This document shows positions 12,612 through 27,392 of a DNA stretch of 64,000 nt, one piece after another. The stretch lies in NCBI GenBank assembly GCA_014549065.1, contig JACDOX010000085.1, positions 1,443,385 through 1,507,384 on the forward strand, in the 5' to 3' direction. Source of the DNA: Cardinalis cardinalis (Eukaryota; Chordata; Aves; Passeriformes; Cardinalidae). Numbering within the stretch: position 1 is the first letter of the stretch; the number at the start of each line of letters is the position of its first letter. The notes beneath the pieces were generated by a model. That model was not told where the DNA came from, ran no database searches, and saw only the letters and a list, made by a program, of their open reading frames with translations. The position numbers were made by a program, and so were the translations under genes.

Positions 12612-15600
12612 CCAGGCACACATAATTTTAATATTTTTGCCAGGTTTCTGTCTTTCTCTGTGTTAAGGGATGGTGCATTGTGTCAGAGGAGCTACAGTGG
12701 ATTGTTGTACTCACAGGGTTGTAGAGGAGAGTGTGGTGTAGGCAGGCATGGGAATCAGGATACACTGGGAGCAGGTGGGAAAGCCTGGAGTTTTGCCTGT
12801 CCAAAAAGCAGTGGGACTGCAGGATGTGGGAGAGGGCAGCTTTGGGGGGGCTGTCAGAGACCCACACTGCTATCACCCCACACTGCTGCAGGCTCATGGC
12901 AGCACGATGGAAACAGGTGACTGCAAAGCCTTGGGATCCAGAATAAAAGTGGAATGAGCCAGGGGCAGCAGCAGGGCCTGGCAGCTGCAGGGAGTACCAC
13001 ACACAAGCAGGGCAGTCCCAGGACTGCTGGGCCCCCCGGACCATCACAGCATGATGCTCTCTTCTCCTTATGTAAGGAAATAATCTGCACAGTTAATGAT
13101 TCTGTCCATCATGCCTTTAATAAAAGAGCANTAACAAAACCTGTGGATGTACTATAAATGGAAGGCACACTACCCCCTCACAGTCCTCAACAAAATCTAC
13201 ACCAAAAATAAAGTTCTGCTTAGCTTTTCAGGAGGAGCTGGAGGAGAAGCACTGGTGTTTCATTGTTAGCATGATGGCCTTCTTAAACCCAGCTTAAACA
13301 CAGTCTTTTTACCCCCAAAGCTGTGTTTTCTACTTCTAGCTCAACTCCTCTTCTTGACCTGCTCCAGACTAAAGAGCTTTTTGGTATGGGCATCCCTGGC
13401 ACCTGCTGGACAGGGCACCTGCATATCCCCATTGGAACCACCAGTAGTTCTCCATGAACCACTGGCCAAATTGTTTATTTATTGAAAAAACTGGACAGAA
13501 ATGTAAGTGCTTTGGGTGGAGATATTCAGCTTGGGGAATATGTTGCTATATAATATGGAATTATACATGCTGAAATATTTTCAGTTACATTAACTCACAA
13601 CAAATTGCTGCTGAAATTTTAGTAATCCATGGATTGAATAATATTTTTAAAAGCTGTCAAGTATCAGTTACTGTGAAGCAGAGGATCTGTTAGCTAAACT
13701 TATGAGTTGTATGTCTGAGGTTCACTCGNTTATTGATTTTATTAGATATGGACTTGCTATAGAGAAGTCTCTTAATCATTTGAGAAATAGTTGTGCCTGT
13801 TCACCTTTCTAATTCTTCTGATATTTCATTCTTCNAACACTAACATGGCCACTGTAGAAAGAAGCAATTCACTGATATTAATGTCACAGATGTAGTAAAC
13901 TATAATCATAAAATTGTTCAGAAGTACAAGGTATATGACCATAAACTGATTATTTGATGTTCTCACTTCTGTAATTACCNTGCTACATAAAGTTAGTATT
14001 AAAAAAAGATTGTCTTCAAAATATTTTTAAACACATTGATCATTCATTAAATGCAATTATTTGCTCTTTTTAACTCAAACAATACATTATACAATACAGT
14101 ATATTTTAAGTATATGTTGGAATAATAGACTGCATTTGTTGAATTTATTTATGTTTAAAAAATCAAGGTTGGTATAGACTCAAAACACACTTCCTATTGT
14201 TACTGAAACAGCAGCATTACTGTTGCTGTGTATGTTGCTGACTTGTTTCCTGATGAAGTTGTGTTTAAAGATGTCAGAACTGTGGAAGCTTTAGTATCTC
14301 TCCAAAACTAGGACAAAAATTTCTAATACACTGAAATAGAAAATAATGAATACCATTCTCCTAAAGTTCACTATCAAAACAAAGAGCTAAAGGACCATGA
14401 GCCATATGCTACCTAGATCAGCCCTTATGCTTTANATTTCCAAACATTACATGATGTGCATGAAACTGCTGTCCAGGCCTTCAACAGGCATGGGATTAAA
14501 CACAATTCATATCAGGAAATTAAGTAATAATAATTAGCTCATTTACTAGGTGGGGGCAACCCAGACAAGGAGGTCATTCCTCCAGGGAATGGAGAGAATT
14601 AAAATAAATTTGTGGCTAAATGATACAAAGGTAACAAAATCTACTTTGCACTATGTGGCTGGTGTGTAATTTTGGACATTGCCCAAAACTGGCACTGGCT
14701 GCAGTCCATTTTTTTAAAGGTTGAAGCAACATTGTGGGATTGCAAATTTATTTCATATTGAATTCAGACAGCAGGGGAGAAGAGAAAATAAAAACTAGAA
14801 GCCATAGAAATTGTAAATAAAAAATAAATTACACCTATCAAGAGATCCTATATAGAACTTTTACTGTGAATTCACTGCACATTCATCCTATGCCTTGAAA
14901 AATCAAAAAGCCATTTCACCAGATATTTCAAAAGCATGTGGAGTGTGTACATTGTGTTTTCACACAATATATTACACTGACCAGANCACAGGCTTTGGAG
15001 GAAAGAAAATACAAGAGATCAGAAAATGTAATTTTATTTTTTTCCATTATCGAGGAGTTGTTTAGTTTCGTATTTTTTCACCGTAACTAAGTGGAATGGA
15101 AGAGGGAAGGATTAACATTGTCCTTTGAAGAGAGTCTATTACTATTTTTGCATAGAAAGCACTACTGTTTGTGTTACCCTTTATACCANGAGTGTTAGTA
15201 AAACTGGAAAAGAGAAAATAGAAACAGTCATCTTCTTGCTTTTCTCTTGCAAAAAGAGCAGGCTCTTATGAAACTGNAAAATACTCATTGAATTGCACTT
15301 CAGAAACACCTGGGGCTTGTAAACTAAAGTACTTCAAAACCAGTTTCATCCTAAAGATAGAATCTGCTATTTAAATGCTCTGTGGCCCTCTGAAGAAGTC
15401 CATCTAGTGCCCAAACCAAACATCAACTATCTTGTTCTTTGGTAACCTGAAGGGAAGTTTCTGATACTGGCATAAGACTTAGTCTGTGTGATAACATTTG
15501 GTATTGTTAAATATTGACCTTTTCCACAGGAGACATCCAGCAGTGTGACACCNAAACCCTCACAAAATTCCATTTCATTCAAAGGAAACCGCTTTGGAAG

Positions 15601-17585
15601 GGGTGATAGATGATCCATTACCACTAGGCATTTTCAGTGTTTGGTTTGTANTTCATGAAGATTCCCATCTCAAAAATGTTCATTTTGTCATCAGTATTTT
15701 TTTAAGTGGACTTCTTGTGGAAGATGGTTCNTCAAAGCACTGTAAACAGTTTTGTCTCTCCCTAAAAGTAGTACTAGGTCTGGTTACTAGAACTTCAAAC
15801 TATATATATTAATGCCATCATATACCACAACAAGAACTGCACCCACCTGAAATAAACAGGTCACTTTCTATCTGTAAAAGTGTTAAAATGCCCAAGGAAG
15901 GCATCAGACTACAGTTATCTGTATCTATACCTGCATGGGAAGAGACATTGAACCGAAATGCAACCTTGTTCCCAGTGTGCACCATACCCTTTCAGATGTG
16001 AAAGGATGCATTTGAAAGCTACAGCAATTACTTTGTGCCCAAGAAAGTTGGTGAAAGTACCTGTAAATGCAGGACAGGGAGTCTATTACAGAAGCAGAGG
16101 ACTGACCAGGGCCAGGGCTTTAGAAATCACTGCTCACATTCTGCCCTTCTCCCNCCACAGTACCGCATGAGCTATGACAGTGATGTGGGCATCAAGTAGA
16201 TATTATATTAGTTCCCTTTATGTAGGAAGCTGAAAATTATCTGACTCAAGACAGCTGCCTTGACTGCCTGGACTTAATAGATTCCCTGATCAGGCANAAA
16301 GCTGCAAAGAAAATGAGATTCAGGAACTCGCAGTGGTGCAAGGAGATGTCAGTGGCATATAAGGGATGTGCACAGATAATGTTTTTATGGCACTGACTGT
16401 CTCAGGCTTGATCAAAAGCTGCTAATCTTAATACACCTATTTTCCTTGACTTCAATGAGCTTTGGATTGGGCCCTTTGAGAGCAGATATAAGCTAAAAAT
16501 ATTGCAGCACCAAGACCATACAAAGTCAGTAGAGAAATATGATCAAATTTATCATTATAATACTCAGCAGTTTGTAAACTCATTAACATTTGCAGAGAGC
16601 ATGCTGTTTTACCTGTGACCTATAAATTCTGGAAAGCTCAGGAGAATTGCCACTCTGAGAAATGTTGATGGCAAAGGTATTTTGGGGGAAGTATGATGAA
16701 GCCATGTGGCATAGTTTAATTGTAGCTGTTATGGGATGCAAATGACAAGTCACTCTGCATCTAAACAATTAGATTCCACAGAATGGGGTTCAGGTTTGTG
16801 AAATTCCATAGGAAAGTGGGAGTCAGGTTAGNAAGATATTGCCTGCAGATTAAAACACATTCCATAGAGTAGGGACCATTCACAGGGTCAATGACCCATT
16901 AACAAAAGGGTCAATGATATTAATGTGCCCCATTCCAACTATGCCAAATGTTTTTTCAAGCCTGCTACTCCTGAGGGCAAAAGGTATAAATGCTGGGCTG
17001 GATCAGTAATACCAGAGGCACACAGGGATCTCATGTAGGCACTAAAAAAATATTGGAGGACAAAAAAATGGCATTACAAGCATGAAGCTGTTTACAAACT
17101 GAATAGACAATTGTGAATCTTTTGCTGCAGCAAAAGGCATTGGAGAGTCAGCAGCCGTTGTCTCAGGAGAAAGAACATGCAGAGTGCTTGAAACACTTTT
17201 ACAAGAAAATAATTTTTTTTTAAACTTATGGTTTTACCAGTATGTTAAGATTTTTTTTTTAAAAAGGCATTAAAGACTGCTGATAGATTTCTTTTTTGGT
17301 TGAGTTGCATATCACCATCCTGTGTATGCAATATTTACAGTTCCTTGTCTTTAACAACTGTCCATAACTAAAGGAAAAGCTGGAGAGACTTTTGTATTTT
17401 CACAATGTGCTTTATAGNAGCCTCAAAGTTACACCACCCTGGCTCCTAGAGTTAAAGCATTCCTGGGGTTGCTGTTCCAAGGACATTGTCCTTGATGCTC
17501 TGTTGTTCTTCCCTTTAAAAAAGCTGCAATCCCTGGTGCTCACTACAGTTCCTAAAAAGGGTGGCACAAATAATAGAGTGGTAAG

Positions 17586-17610
17586 ATANTTCCCTATTTT
17601 AGGGAAATAT
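17586..17610. repeat. Short palindrome, 11-bp arms
   Basis: ATANTTCCCTA, loop TTT, TAGGGAAATAT. The arms are perfect if the N at 17589 is T. Confidence 0.8.
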
Positions 17611-17949
17611 TCTGGCTAACTCCTCCCAAGTTTCTGGCCCTTCTCACCCTAAGCCATGCAGGANTGGGCCTGACAATCTTTTCCATAGTTTGGATATCAT
17701 GCACTGCCAAAAANTGGTTCACATCCTGGCCAGGAGCAATATTACAGAGCAAAATAAAACTGCCAGTCTCCTGCTGGTTGTGAATAGAGTTGTGAGAGCT
17801 TCATGTAAGTGGTTTGCTGTACTGGGTATGTCAACATGGTTTTTGAAGTACATTTGTGTAGGCAAAATCCAAACATAAAGCATCCCAAATTAAGGGCACC
17901 AATAATTGTGCCATACCAAACTACCACAGACTCACTGTTTGTGTTATGC

Positions 17950-17964
17950 TATATATATATATAT
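17950..17964. repeat. (TA)n microsatellite
   Basis: About seven TA units flanked by GC on both sides (GCTATA...ATATGC). Confidence 0.9.
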
Positions 17965-20481
17965 GCTATAATTTCTGGGGAATTACCAGCATTAAGGAAT
18001 CATTTCCACTTTTTAAAAGAAATTAATTACTTCTGTGATCCAACCTGTATACCATTTGTTCTCTATCTTCCAGGAATCAGAGTAACTACTGAAAACTCTA
18101 AAACATTATTTTATTCTCAAGAGACAGAGTATTAATCTGGTATCAAGTTAGTAAATGCTTTTAGGAAAGCCTCAAAGCTTGGGAGTATCAGAATAGATCT
18201 CCTAGAAGAATTTGACAAAGGCATGTGAGTTGATCAGTCATGCACAGATATTCAGGAAATCAACTGATATCCTGAATCTCACAGCCATATATGCAATAGG
18301 AATGTATTTGCTGTGTGCATAGCTTTACTTACAAAGAAAGAAATAGAGAAAAATAGAAAAAAGCTTTGAAAATGTAGCCATGTCTTTCTTAATTCAGCTC
18401 TTGGCTTCACTGCTGAAACTTCCAAATGTGCAGCTGGAGGAAGGGAGAAACAGAAATTTCTGATGTACACATTTGTCCAGTAGGAACTAGATGGAACTGC
18501 CAGCTTATTACACATGGACCATTGAACACCAAGCAAACACTACTCTCTGCCTCCTGCACATTTGCAGTGTCTGTGGATTTCCTCATATAGTTACTTATCC
18601 TATTAGCTTAAGGGAAAAGCTCTAATTGCATTCACATGAAAGCAAAATCTTCAGTATATGCTCTTTCCATTAGTATTCTTCTCCTTTTTCCTATTATCAC
18701 TTTGGGTTTAACAGAACTCTGAGGATTATAAGTATATTTTACACTTTGAGTTTGTATTATTATATGATACCAAAGTAAGTAAAGAAAAAATTAAAGAANT
18801 ATTTATGAAAAAAAAATTGTCACTAAAATCTGACTCCTAGAAACGAAACATAGCAGCAGTTTGGCTTCACAGCCCACATGCAGATTATAGGAGCTGCTGG
18901 GTAAAATTATAGGGCTTGGATAATACAGAGGGTACCTGAACAGATCCCAGATCTAATGGAACTAATTTCTCCTTTAAATCTTTGAACCCACCCAGTCCAT
19001 GCCCCTAAGGGATGGTCAGTGATGGAGGCTGGCCAGTGTGAGCACACTGCTGTGGATCACAGCTCTANCCATTCACTTTTCCCTTTCTTTCTCCCCTGTC
19101 AAGGGAATTTAGCACTGAGATTGCTTTAGCCTAGAGCCCATTGGAACAAGAGGGAGAAGAGAAGCACCAGGNCTCCACCTCCCCCAAGAGCCCCGGNGCT
19201 CTGTCAGCCTGCCACAGACCAATTTCCCCAAGTAACAACTCCACCTGAAATGCAGTCTGGCAGTAAAGCTAACATGCTTCTGTTTAAAAAACCCTCTATT
19301 TTCTTCAGTAAGACTGAGTGTATTAATAAATTAAACCTTTTCTAATAAACACTCTTACCCCTGTTTTAGCAAGTCTGTCTGCTTAAGAGAACAGGTTACT
19401 GACNCTATTAAGAAACTGAGAAACTTGTTTCTTTCCAGATTATTTACTGCTCAAAGGATTGGAAATCTAGTGACACATAGTTTAAGCTGCAGACTTACAA
19501 ACTGGCCACTGTTATACTCACTGTGACTGCGTTTAAACTGGGGATCCACAAGCACCACATTCTATTTCATCATCCAGTCTCTTAAGGCTTTTTTTTGCCC
19601 CACAGCAGTAAGGCAATGCTTACATCCATTGTCAATGCCTACATCCATTTCAGTAGTAGGAGTTTTTTCATACAGTCAGATTTTATTCATATTTTTGAAG
19701 CACCAATGCTAACTAAGCTGATTTCTTCAGTGAATTGCATAAAAATTAATAAATTAACCTTGGAAATAATTTTAAATTTTAAAAATATTATACTACTCTT
19801 ATTTGAAGCTTTATGGATATTGGAAAACTTAAGGTTCCCCCATTTTCACCCTAAAATGAGCTCCTGATTAGTATCAATTCCTAATTTTTTCAAAGTGTTC
19901 ATTTTAGTAACTGTGTAAACCTGGAGTTGCAAGGAAACTAGAAAGTGTTCTCNAGTCAGCAGCCGTGACTGTGGCAGACTGCCAGGGTGTTTGTGACCTC
20001 TAGAAATCCTTAAGGTTTTGATCAGCATTTCCTTATCCCCAGCACTGTTGTTGTTTCTATTTTAAATTACATCTCAGCATCTCCAGAGTAGGTGATGATG
20101 CTAATGTGAGCGATACAACAGATTGTTACAAGCATCCTTGGATTATGAGATGGGAATATCTTGACTTTCTAACCAATGATAGTGTTTATTGTATTATAGC
20201 TCTGAAATTATTATAGTATTATGCTGATACACATTACNCTGCTGCACGTCAAGCATATTCTTTTAAGATACAGTGAATGGAATTTAAAGGCTGTCAAAGG
20301 CAAGGAAAGACAATACCTGACTGTCCCTGGTTTTGTATCAGGATGAGAATGCTACTTTAACCTTCACTTTATGTTGCACTAAATCCTAAAATCAGAAGAT
20401 ACAAATTTCTTGACTTTTCTGTGCCTGTAGAGTTAATAGTTCCCACAATTATAAAGCATTGTAAATAATGGGTGAAAAATC

Positions 20482-20498
20482 CTGCTGCTGCTGCTGCT
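20482..20498. repeat. (CTG)5 microsatellite
   Basis: Five CTG units plus CT in intronic sequence. Confidence 0.95.
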
Positions 20499-22733
20499 AA
20501 AATATATTTGCTTGCTTCAAAATGTGCAATGAGTTCATCTAGGGCCTCTTGTGATTGTAGCTGCAGAATATGACTGAAAATTTATCTCTCAGAAGGCATT
20601 TTTTTGTTCATATATTCATAAAAAGGTTTTTTCCCCACTAACACTTTAAGGCAAGTTGATAACAAGACAAGGATTGCTTCCATAGCTGAGGAAAAATCCT
20701 CCAATGTCAATGCTGCACTGAGAATACAACGTGCTATGCATGTTACACATTGCACAGCACATGTGGGGATATAGATCAATGTATGTAAACTGTGGCAGCT
20801 TAAACACACATTTTCTGTAAGTGGCCTAAATTCAGAAATTTGAAGTGGAATGTCATAATCCACTGTAGAACACATATAGACTTGAAGGTATCCTGAAGTG
20901 ATCAGAACATTAAAGTATGTAAGAAAACACAATTATTTGTTTAAAAACCCCATATTTGTTATTCTAAGTCAAGTAGCACAACTTCAGGCTCTCAAAAATT
21001 CATAATGCTTTTTCAGCTAGAGTTGGTGTTGAAGCTGAGACAAACATATGCTGTCTTTTCCCATATCACCTTTATGGATCCTTATGCTGCAATGACATTT
21101 TAATAGGAAGTTGTTTTCTTCCATGCATGTATACATGTTTTCATTGATTTTTAAATTAATGGTGACTTCCAAAAAAGTATGATTTTTTTTCCTGTAAATT
21201 ACAGAGCATTACATAAATTTATATGTAGGTGATCACTTCCAGAACCCAGTGTCAGGTATTAACTATTTCATTCCATCTCTTCTGCCAGGATTTCTCTAGA
21301 ATACTTGCCTTGTCACCAAAACTGTGGCATATCTTCATTACAATTGTCAGGCACAGGCAGAATCGCAAACATGAAGGCAAGAAAAGCTTTGATGGGCAAG
21401 AGACTGGGAGAGAGAGTACTGAAACAATGGTATCATCCACAAGATACTCTGTGGGGTGTGGAGAATGAGATTTTGCCTGGCCTGCAGGCTCAGTCATTAA
21501 ATTGTTATTACAGTGTCCGTATGATAACACTGGTTTTCAGGCTTATTTCTGCTTACTCATTTTCTGATATTACTGAACTGTGGCTTAAAAAGAAAAATAT
21601 AATATAGTTATTATCCTAACCTCTACGGAATTACTTAAGTTGATACAGGGTCAAAATCCAGTCCAGGTAATTTTAGCAATGTGGATAATGAGTGTTCTGC
21701 AGATACAGCTCTGTTCTGAAAGTTCAGTGGGCATTGCAGGCTGCTCCAGGTGCACCACACTACCTAGCTCTGAAATTTTGAATTCTTTTTTAAAAAACAA
21801 TCTCTGAAATGTCTTAAATAGAACAGACTCTCTCCATGTGCCTTCTGACATCTTCTTTGTGACGCGTGGCTGTTCATTGTCATCTTCCTTTGACAGCTTC
21901 TCTCATCTCCTATGTTCAATACATCCGCTCTGAGCAATTTACCTTTTCATCTGGAATTTCTTTATGTTAAGGCTATGCTGATCCTCATTCCTGAATTGGA
22001 TCTGCCAGGCTGGCTGATATTGGATCCTGCAGTTTGCCAACCCTCGTTTGCTCTGACTGCTGGTGATAGCAGTGCACAGCACTTCAGGCAGCAGTGGCAG
22101 CAGCAATCTATGCACGCCAGTTGTAGATATCTGAACATAAATATGGTAATGCTGGACCACAGCCAGCTCTGCTCTGGCTTCTGCAACACTGTTCCACAAT
22201 ATGAAGCACAAAGATAATCTGATGCTCAGAGGCATTCTGCTTGCAGGCAGGCAGACTGGAAAAAAGCTCAGGTTTGCTTAAATGGCCACAGCTCCAGCTG
22301 TGAGGCCTCGTCATTTCTTATATGGAGGGGGTGTCAGGAACTGGTTCAACATAAGAATGATGTCCATGTTTTAGTCCTGTGCATGATGTAAAAAATGTCT
22401 TAATCAGGGGATAGCTGGTGAGAATGACAGTTAGGAGCTTTCACTGATAGCAAATCCATCCACAGGACAGAGCAAGCAGTCTGCGTGCTGCTCACAGTTA
22501 TCTCACACAGGTCAAGTCTAGGGAAATCCATNGCTGCAAGTTACTCTGAGAATAGTTCAAAAGGATTCTTTAGATGATGGAGTATTGATCCTGACATCCT
22601 GACTGCCAGGATTCAGTCATGCATNTGATATTGGACTATGACATGCATATGTTCTAATTTGCTGAGGTGATAATTTGGATTAAATTACTCCTCTTCTGTT
22701 AATTCCTTCCAAACTGACAAGACTTGTAAGGAT

Positions 22734-22781
22734 CTATATGAGAAAAGTTTTCTTAAGGCTCTNTATGAGAAGAGTTTTCTT
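22734..22781. repeat. Short direct repeat, 21 bp
   Basis: CTATATGAGAAAAGTTTTCT at 22734 recurs at 22761 as CTNTATGAGAAGAGTTTTCT, with a 27-bp period. Confidence 0.75.
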
Positions 22782-24811
22782 TACCAGCTCATAGTCACCA
22801 ATTTGCAGGGTGCACTGGTCTCAAACTCTAAATAAGCTACAGGTATATGGGGGAAGTTAATCCATTTCTACATACAGAGATTTCCCATGGGGAAATATGC
22901 AGTTAGGACTTTGCCCTTTGTAATTTGCTAGTTAGCCTCAGGTTGTTTTACACCTTTGCATCCTTGAAGCTGTGCAGTACCTTCCTTCCCATGAGTGTTA
23001 CAAGCCATAAAGGAGGATTAATGCAGCTTTTGAACTCCATTAACTATTGTGAGAATTTTCCACTTGGAAGCTTCTAGCACACACTTAATATCATGTAAAG
23101 TAGAAATAAGAATAATTAGCAGCTAATAAACCATCTGCCAATTTTTGAGCTTGTATTTTCCTCCATGATCTGACCTTCTGACATATCCTGACTTCTTCCA
23201 GACTTTCCTGGACAATTAATTTAGGCACTACAAAGCAGGCAGACATTTCTGAGAAGTTAGTTCTTTGATCCACATAGAAAAGGATGTACCATAGATTATC
23301 CAATCCTTCTTTTCTTGTTTTCCTGGCATTCCCAGGCTTTGATGACTAGATCTCACTGTTTGATGATCACAGACTCTCAGAGCAGCATCTCAATACTTAT
23401 GTGATTTATGGATCCAAACTTTGTGCTAACAATGCCCTGTAGCATTTTATTGTGCTCNCTAAATAACTCGAGGTTTATTGTTCTTAAAAGAGAACAAGGG
23501 TNATGCAATTTTTATTTTGTCTAGCTGTCTGTTACTCCCTCCAGTAACTTTTTACTCCTTTGCCCTTTTTGGTGTTATTGAGATCTCAAGGATGAGATAT
23601 TTCTACAGCTGTTAGGAAAACAAATGGCTGAATGGAGACAAAAGGCTGAACCACAATCTTTACAGTTGTTTGCTTGGTTTGTTCTGCTTGCTGATCAGTC
23701 AGGATATGTAGCCCAGGATGGGCAACTCTGAAAAAATCAGAGATTATTCCCTGGCCAAACAAAATCAAGGAACACAGGAGGAACCTGAGGTACTGCATGG
23801 GGTTATTGAGATGCAGAGGGGAGAGGCACAATCCTCCGTCCTCCTGATGAACAGACACGAGAGGTGGTAAAGAGGAAAGGGAAACTTTAGTGTTATTCTA
23901 GTGGACAATTTCAGCAGAGTAAAGTACTAAGTTACAGAGACCAGATTTTCATGGACCACTTGTCTTCCTTTCTAAAAATGTTTGGGTGATTTTGACACTT
24001 ATAAAATCTGAAAATCTCTCCTTATGCATAGGGCAGATAGGTGATTCACACTTTGCAGCATAGCTCTAGTTCTGTGTCTCTGGTTCCAGAAACATCTTCA
24101 TCTATCTCCCTATGTTTGTAGAAATGATGGAAAAGGTGTCACCTAGGAAATAAAGTGTAGCTTGCAAATAAATATTTCAAANTAGATTTTCACAAGGAAA
24201 TGTTAATGGCTCTAAAATGCTAGACTGTGGCAATACCAGGTCATCATATTATAAAGTGATACATACATACATTTGTGTGTGTTTGAAAGGAACCCTGCAG
24301 CACTTTTGCTCTTTACTGTAATTTTGTTACTCTGAGAGGAAAGAAACCTAATATATTTGCATAAAGTTATTTAGATCTCATTATGAGAGGCATAGGATCA
24401 CAGTCAGAAAAAAAATTAGTCAGCTAATTATTAGATTAGTGCATAAAATTATTAATATAATCAACAAATTGTAGAAAGAGACAGCTTAATAGTATAAATT
24501 GTAGTTTATATGCTTATCNTCTGTATCTGCTAAAATTTGGACATTTTCAAAGAAGTATAAACAATTTTGCTTTTAATATTCTTAATGATTCAGAAGTTTC
24601 TGGTATTTGTTACTGGTTTTGCTACAAACATTTTTAGCCAGACTTAGTGCCTGGTCTCTCTATCCCCACACTAATACCTTTGCATGGATAAGGTAAAATT
24701 TGAGCTGACTGACTTTGATGCAAAAACATGTAGACACAAGATTAATCCCAGAAACATAGTAAATAGATGGCTTTATAAGTGAATTTTGCAATTATAGGTC
24801 TTAAAGAAACC

Positions 24812-24850
24812 TTTATTCTAAATGTTCATTCCTAAACATTTAGGAATAAA
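24812..24850. repeat. Nested palindrome of ATTCCTAAA motif
   Basis: ATTCCTAAA-CA-TTTAGGAAT is perfect at 24828-24847. An upstream TTTATTCTAAATG can alternatively pair with CATTTAGGAATAAA, giving two competing stems. Confidence 0.85.
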
Positions 24851-26493
24851 CCCTCTGCTAATATCTTATCCCTTCTGATTTTATATGGATTCTTGAAGAT
24901 CTTTTCTGGAGTTAATTGTGTCTGAAAGAAATTATTCTTTTTCACAGACCTCTTTTCTTAAGTGGAGGCACTTTAGCAAGGAGGAAGAACAAGAATCCAA
25001 GAAAAATAAGTTTTAAAATTGTAGGAAAGATGCTATTAATCATTAATGTAAATAATTTTACTTCAAAAATGCTTAAAGAAGTTCATTTAACTAAGTAAAG
25101 CATTTACTGGCAATTTCAGTACAGAGCTTTGACTGGAAACTTGAAACTGTTCTAACCAAAGGGGTGGCCAGGTTTGTTTTTCACAAATGATAAGGAATGT
25201 TTCCTCAAAAAATCAATGGCTGTTCAGAAATTAACTTGAAACTTTACCAAGAATCTGGATTACTCTAGGAGGAATGCAGTTTTCCAACCTTAGAGGTTTG
25301 AAAAAATGAGAAATAGTTTAAACTGCTGTTATAAATGCAAATTATATTCTTTAAACTAGAGTTAGTCATTTGATGAGGTAGAGAAAAAAAAACACATTTC
25401 TTTTTTGGAAGCTTTTTATAAAATACCTCACTCTTTTCAACACAATATTCCTCCATTAATTTGCTTCTGAAGGTATGAGCACATTGTTTCACATGGCCAA
25501 ACCCCCCATGCCAGAGCAGCAGAAGCAGTCAGGCTGGTCTTTGCCAACACCCCACTGCAAAGGTGTTCACTTAGACCTCTCAATACCTGGAGGGGCCTCT
25601 GTGAAACAAATCCAAAGTGCTCAGTGCACAAAATATTCCAGGAAAATTTCCTGCCATTTACATAAGGGAAAGCTGCCACCTGTGATTCTATTTGGTGCCA
25701 GGGTTCAGTGGTTGGGGATTCAGTATCAGCACAAACTCTCCAAGTTCTGCCCACTGGGGGTGACAGCAGTTGTTCAACCACAGCAGCTGTGCTGCCAAAG
25801 GGCACGAGCATCAAAGGGGAACACAAGTTCCCTTGCCCCTGTGTGCACNTTACTTTTTCCTCATNTGCAGATGCCCAAATTTNCCTCAAATCAGAACAAA
25901 AATGGAANGTNCATCTAGCTGAAAACTCCTGGTAACCTCCTGGCTTCTCAAAACACTTCTCAAGTGGGTCCAATTTGGTAAATTATTTCATAGTTTTCAC
26001 TGCACTTTTCCTAACTAGCTTCTATTGCTCTTGCCAGTGAACATTTTTCCTTTTCCAACAGTGAACTGTTTAGGCTGTGTTTTGGGNGGNNTTTTGGCTT
26101 GTNTGTGTTTTTTGTTTTGTTAGGGTTTCTTGCAAAGCTGTAAGATAAAGTTCCTGCATACCCCTTTGTCTCTCTCCTTACNCCNCATTAACAACAAAAC
26201 CACAATTCCCCTCAGTAAAGAATGTATGAGGTCCTAAGTGAATTGTAGTGCCCCTTGGTAAAATTCTTGAGCCATTAAAGAGGATGAGAGCTTTANTAGA
26301 ACTTTTGACCAATCAGAATTTCATCTAATTGTCCTAAACTGGCCATTACTCTAAGCACTGCCAAAATCCTGGTTTTGTTGCAAGGCTCAGAGACTGTTCC
26401 TACCCCCACATCAGAGTGACACCCACAACCAGTCTGTACTCCAGGGCTGGAATGGCTGGGGTGCAGTGCCCTGCTGACAAATGAAACACGGGC

Positions 26494-27392
26494 NNNNNNN
26501 NNNNNNNNNNNNNNNNNNNNNNNNNNNNNNNNNNNNNNNNNNNNNNNNNNNNNNNNNNNNNNNNNNNNNNNNNNNNNNNNNNNNNNNNNNNNNNNNNNNN
26601 NNNNNNNNNNNNNNNNNNNNNNNNNNNNNNNNNNNNNNNNNNNNNNNNNNNNNNNNNNNNNNNNNNNNNNNNNNNNNNNNNNNNNNNNNNNNNNNNNNNN
26701 NNNNNNNNNNNNNNNNNNNNNNNNNNNNNNNNNNNNNNNNNNNNNNNNNNNNNNNNNNNNNNNNNNNNNNNNNNNNNNNNNNNNNNNNNNNNNNNNNNNN
26801 NNNNNNNNNNNNNNNNNNNNNNNNNNNNNNNNNNNNNNNNNNNNNNNNNNNNNNNNNNNNNNNNNNNNNNNNNNNNNNNNNNNNNNNNNNNNNNNNNNNN
26901 NNNNNNNNNNNNNNNNNNNNNNNNNNNNNNNNNNNNNNNNNNNNNNNNNNNNNNNNNNNNNNNNNNNNNNNNNNNNNNNNNNNNNNNNNNNNNNNNNNNN
27001 NNNNNNNNNNNNNNNNNNNNNNNNNNNNNNNNNNNNNNNNNNNNNNNNNNNNNNNNNNNNNNNNNNNNNNNNNNNNNNNNNNNNNNNNNNNNNNNNNNNN
27101 NNNNNNNNNNNNNNNNNNNNNNNNNNNNNNNNNNNNNNNNNNNNNNNNNNNNNNNNNNNNNNNNNNNNNNNNNNNNNNNNNNNNNNNNNNNNNNNNNNNN
27201 NNNNNNNNNNNNNNNNNNNNNNNNNNNNNNNNNNNNNNNNNNNNNNNNNNNNNNNNNNNNNNNNNNNNNNNNNNNNNNNNNNNNNNNNNNNNNNNNNNNN
27301 NNNNNNNNNNNNNNNNNNNNNNNNNNNNNNNNNNNNNNNNNNNNNNNNNNNNNNNNNNNNNNNNNNNNNNNNNNNNNNNNNNNNNNNNNNNN
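26494..27392. other. Assembly gap (899 N)
   Basis: An unbroken run of N between ...GAAACACGGGC and TGTGGCATTCCC... Both flanks are GC-richer than the surrounding intron, so the missing part is probably GC-rich or repetitive. Reading frames that span it are artefacts. Confidence 0.99.

Noticed and set aside
12630..13050. Possible transposon in a GC-rich patch
   Set aside because: No terminal repeats, CR1 blocks or LTR-like ends could be recognised on either strand.
25437..25973. A 178-codon minus-strand frame
   Set aside because: No recognisable domain, several N-derived X residues, no supporting splice sites, and an overlapping 147-codon frame on the other strand. Most likely chance in a GC-richer patch.
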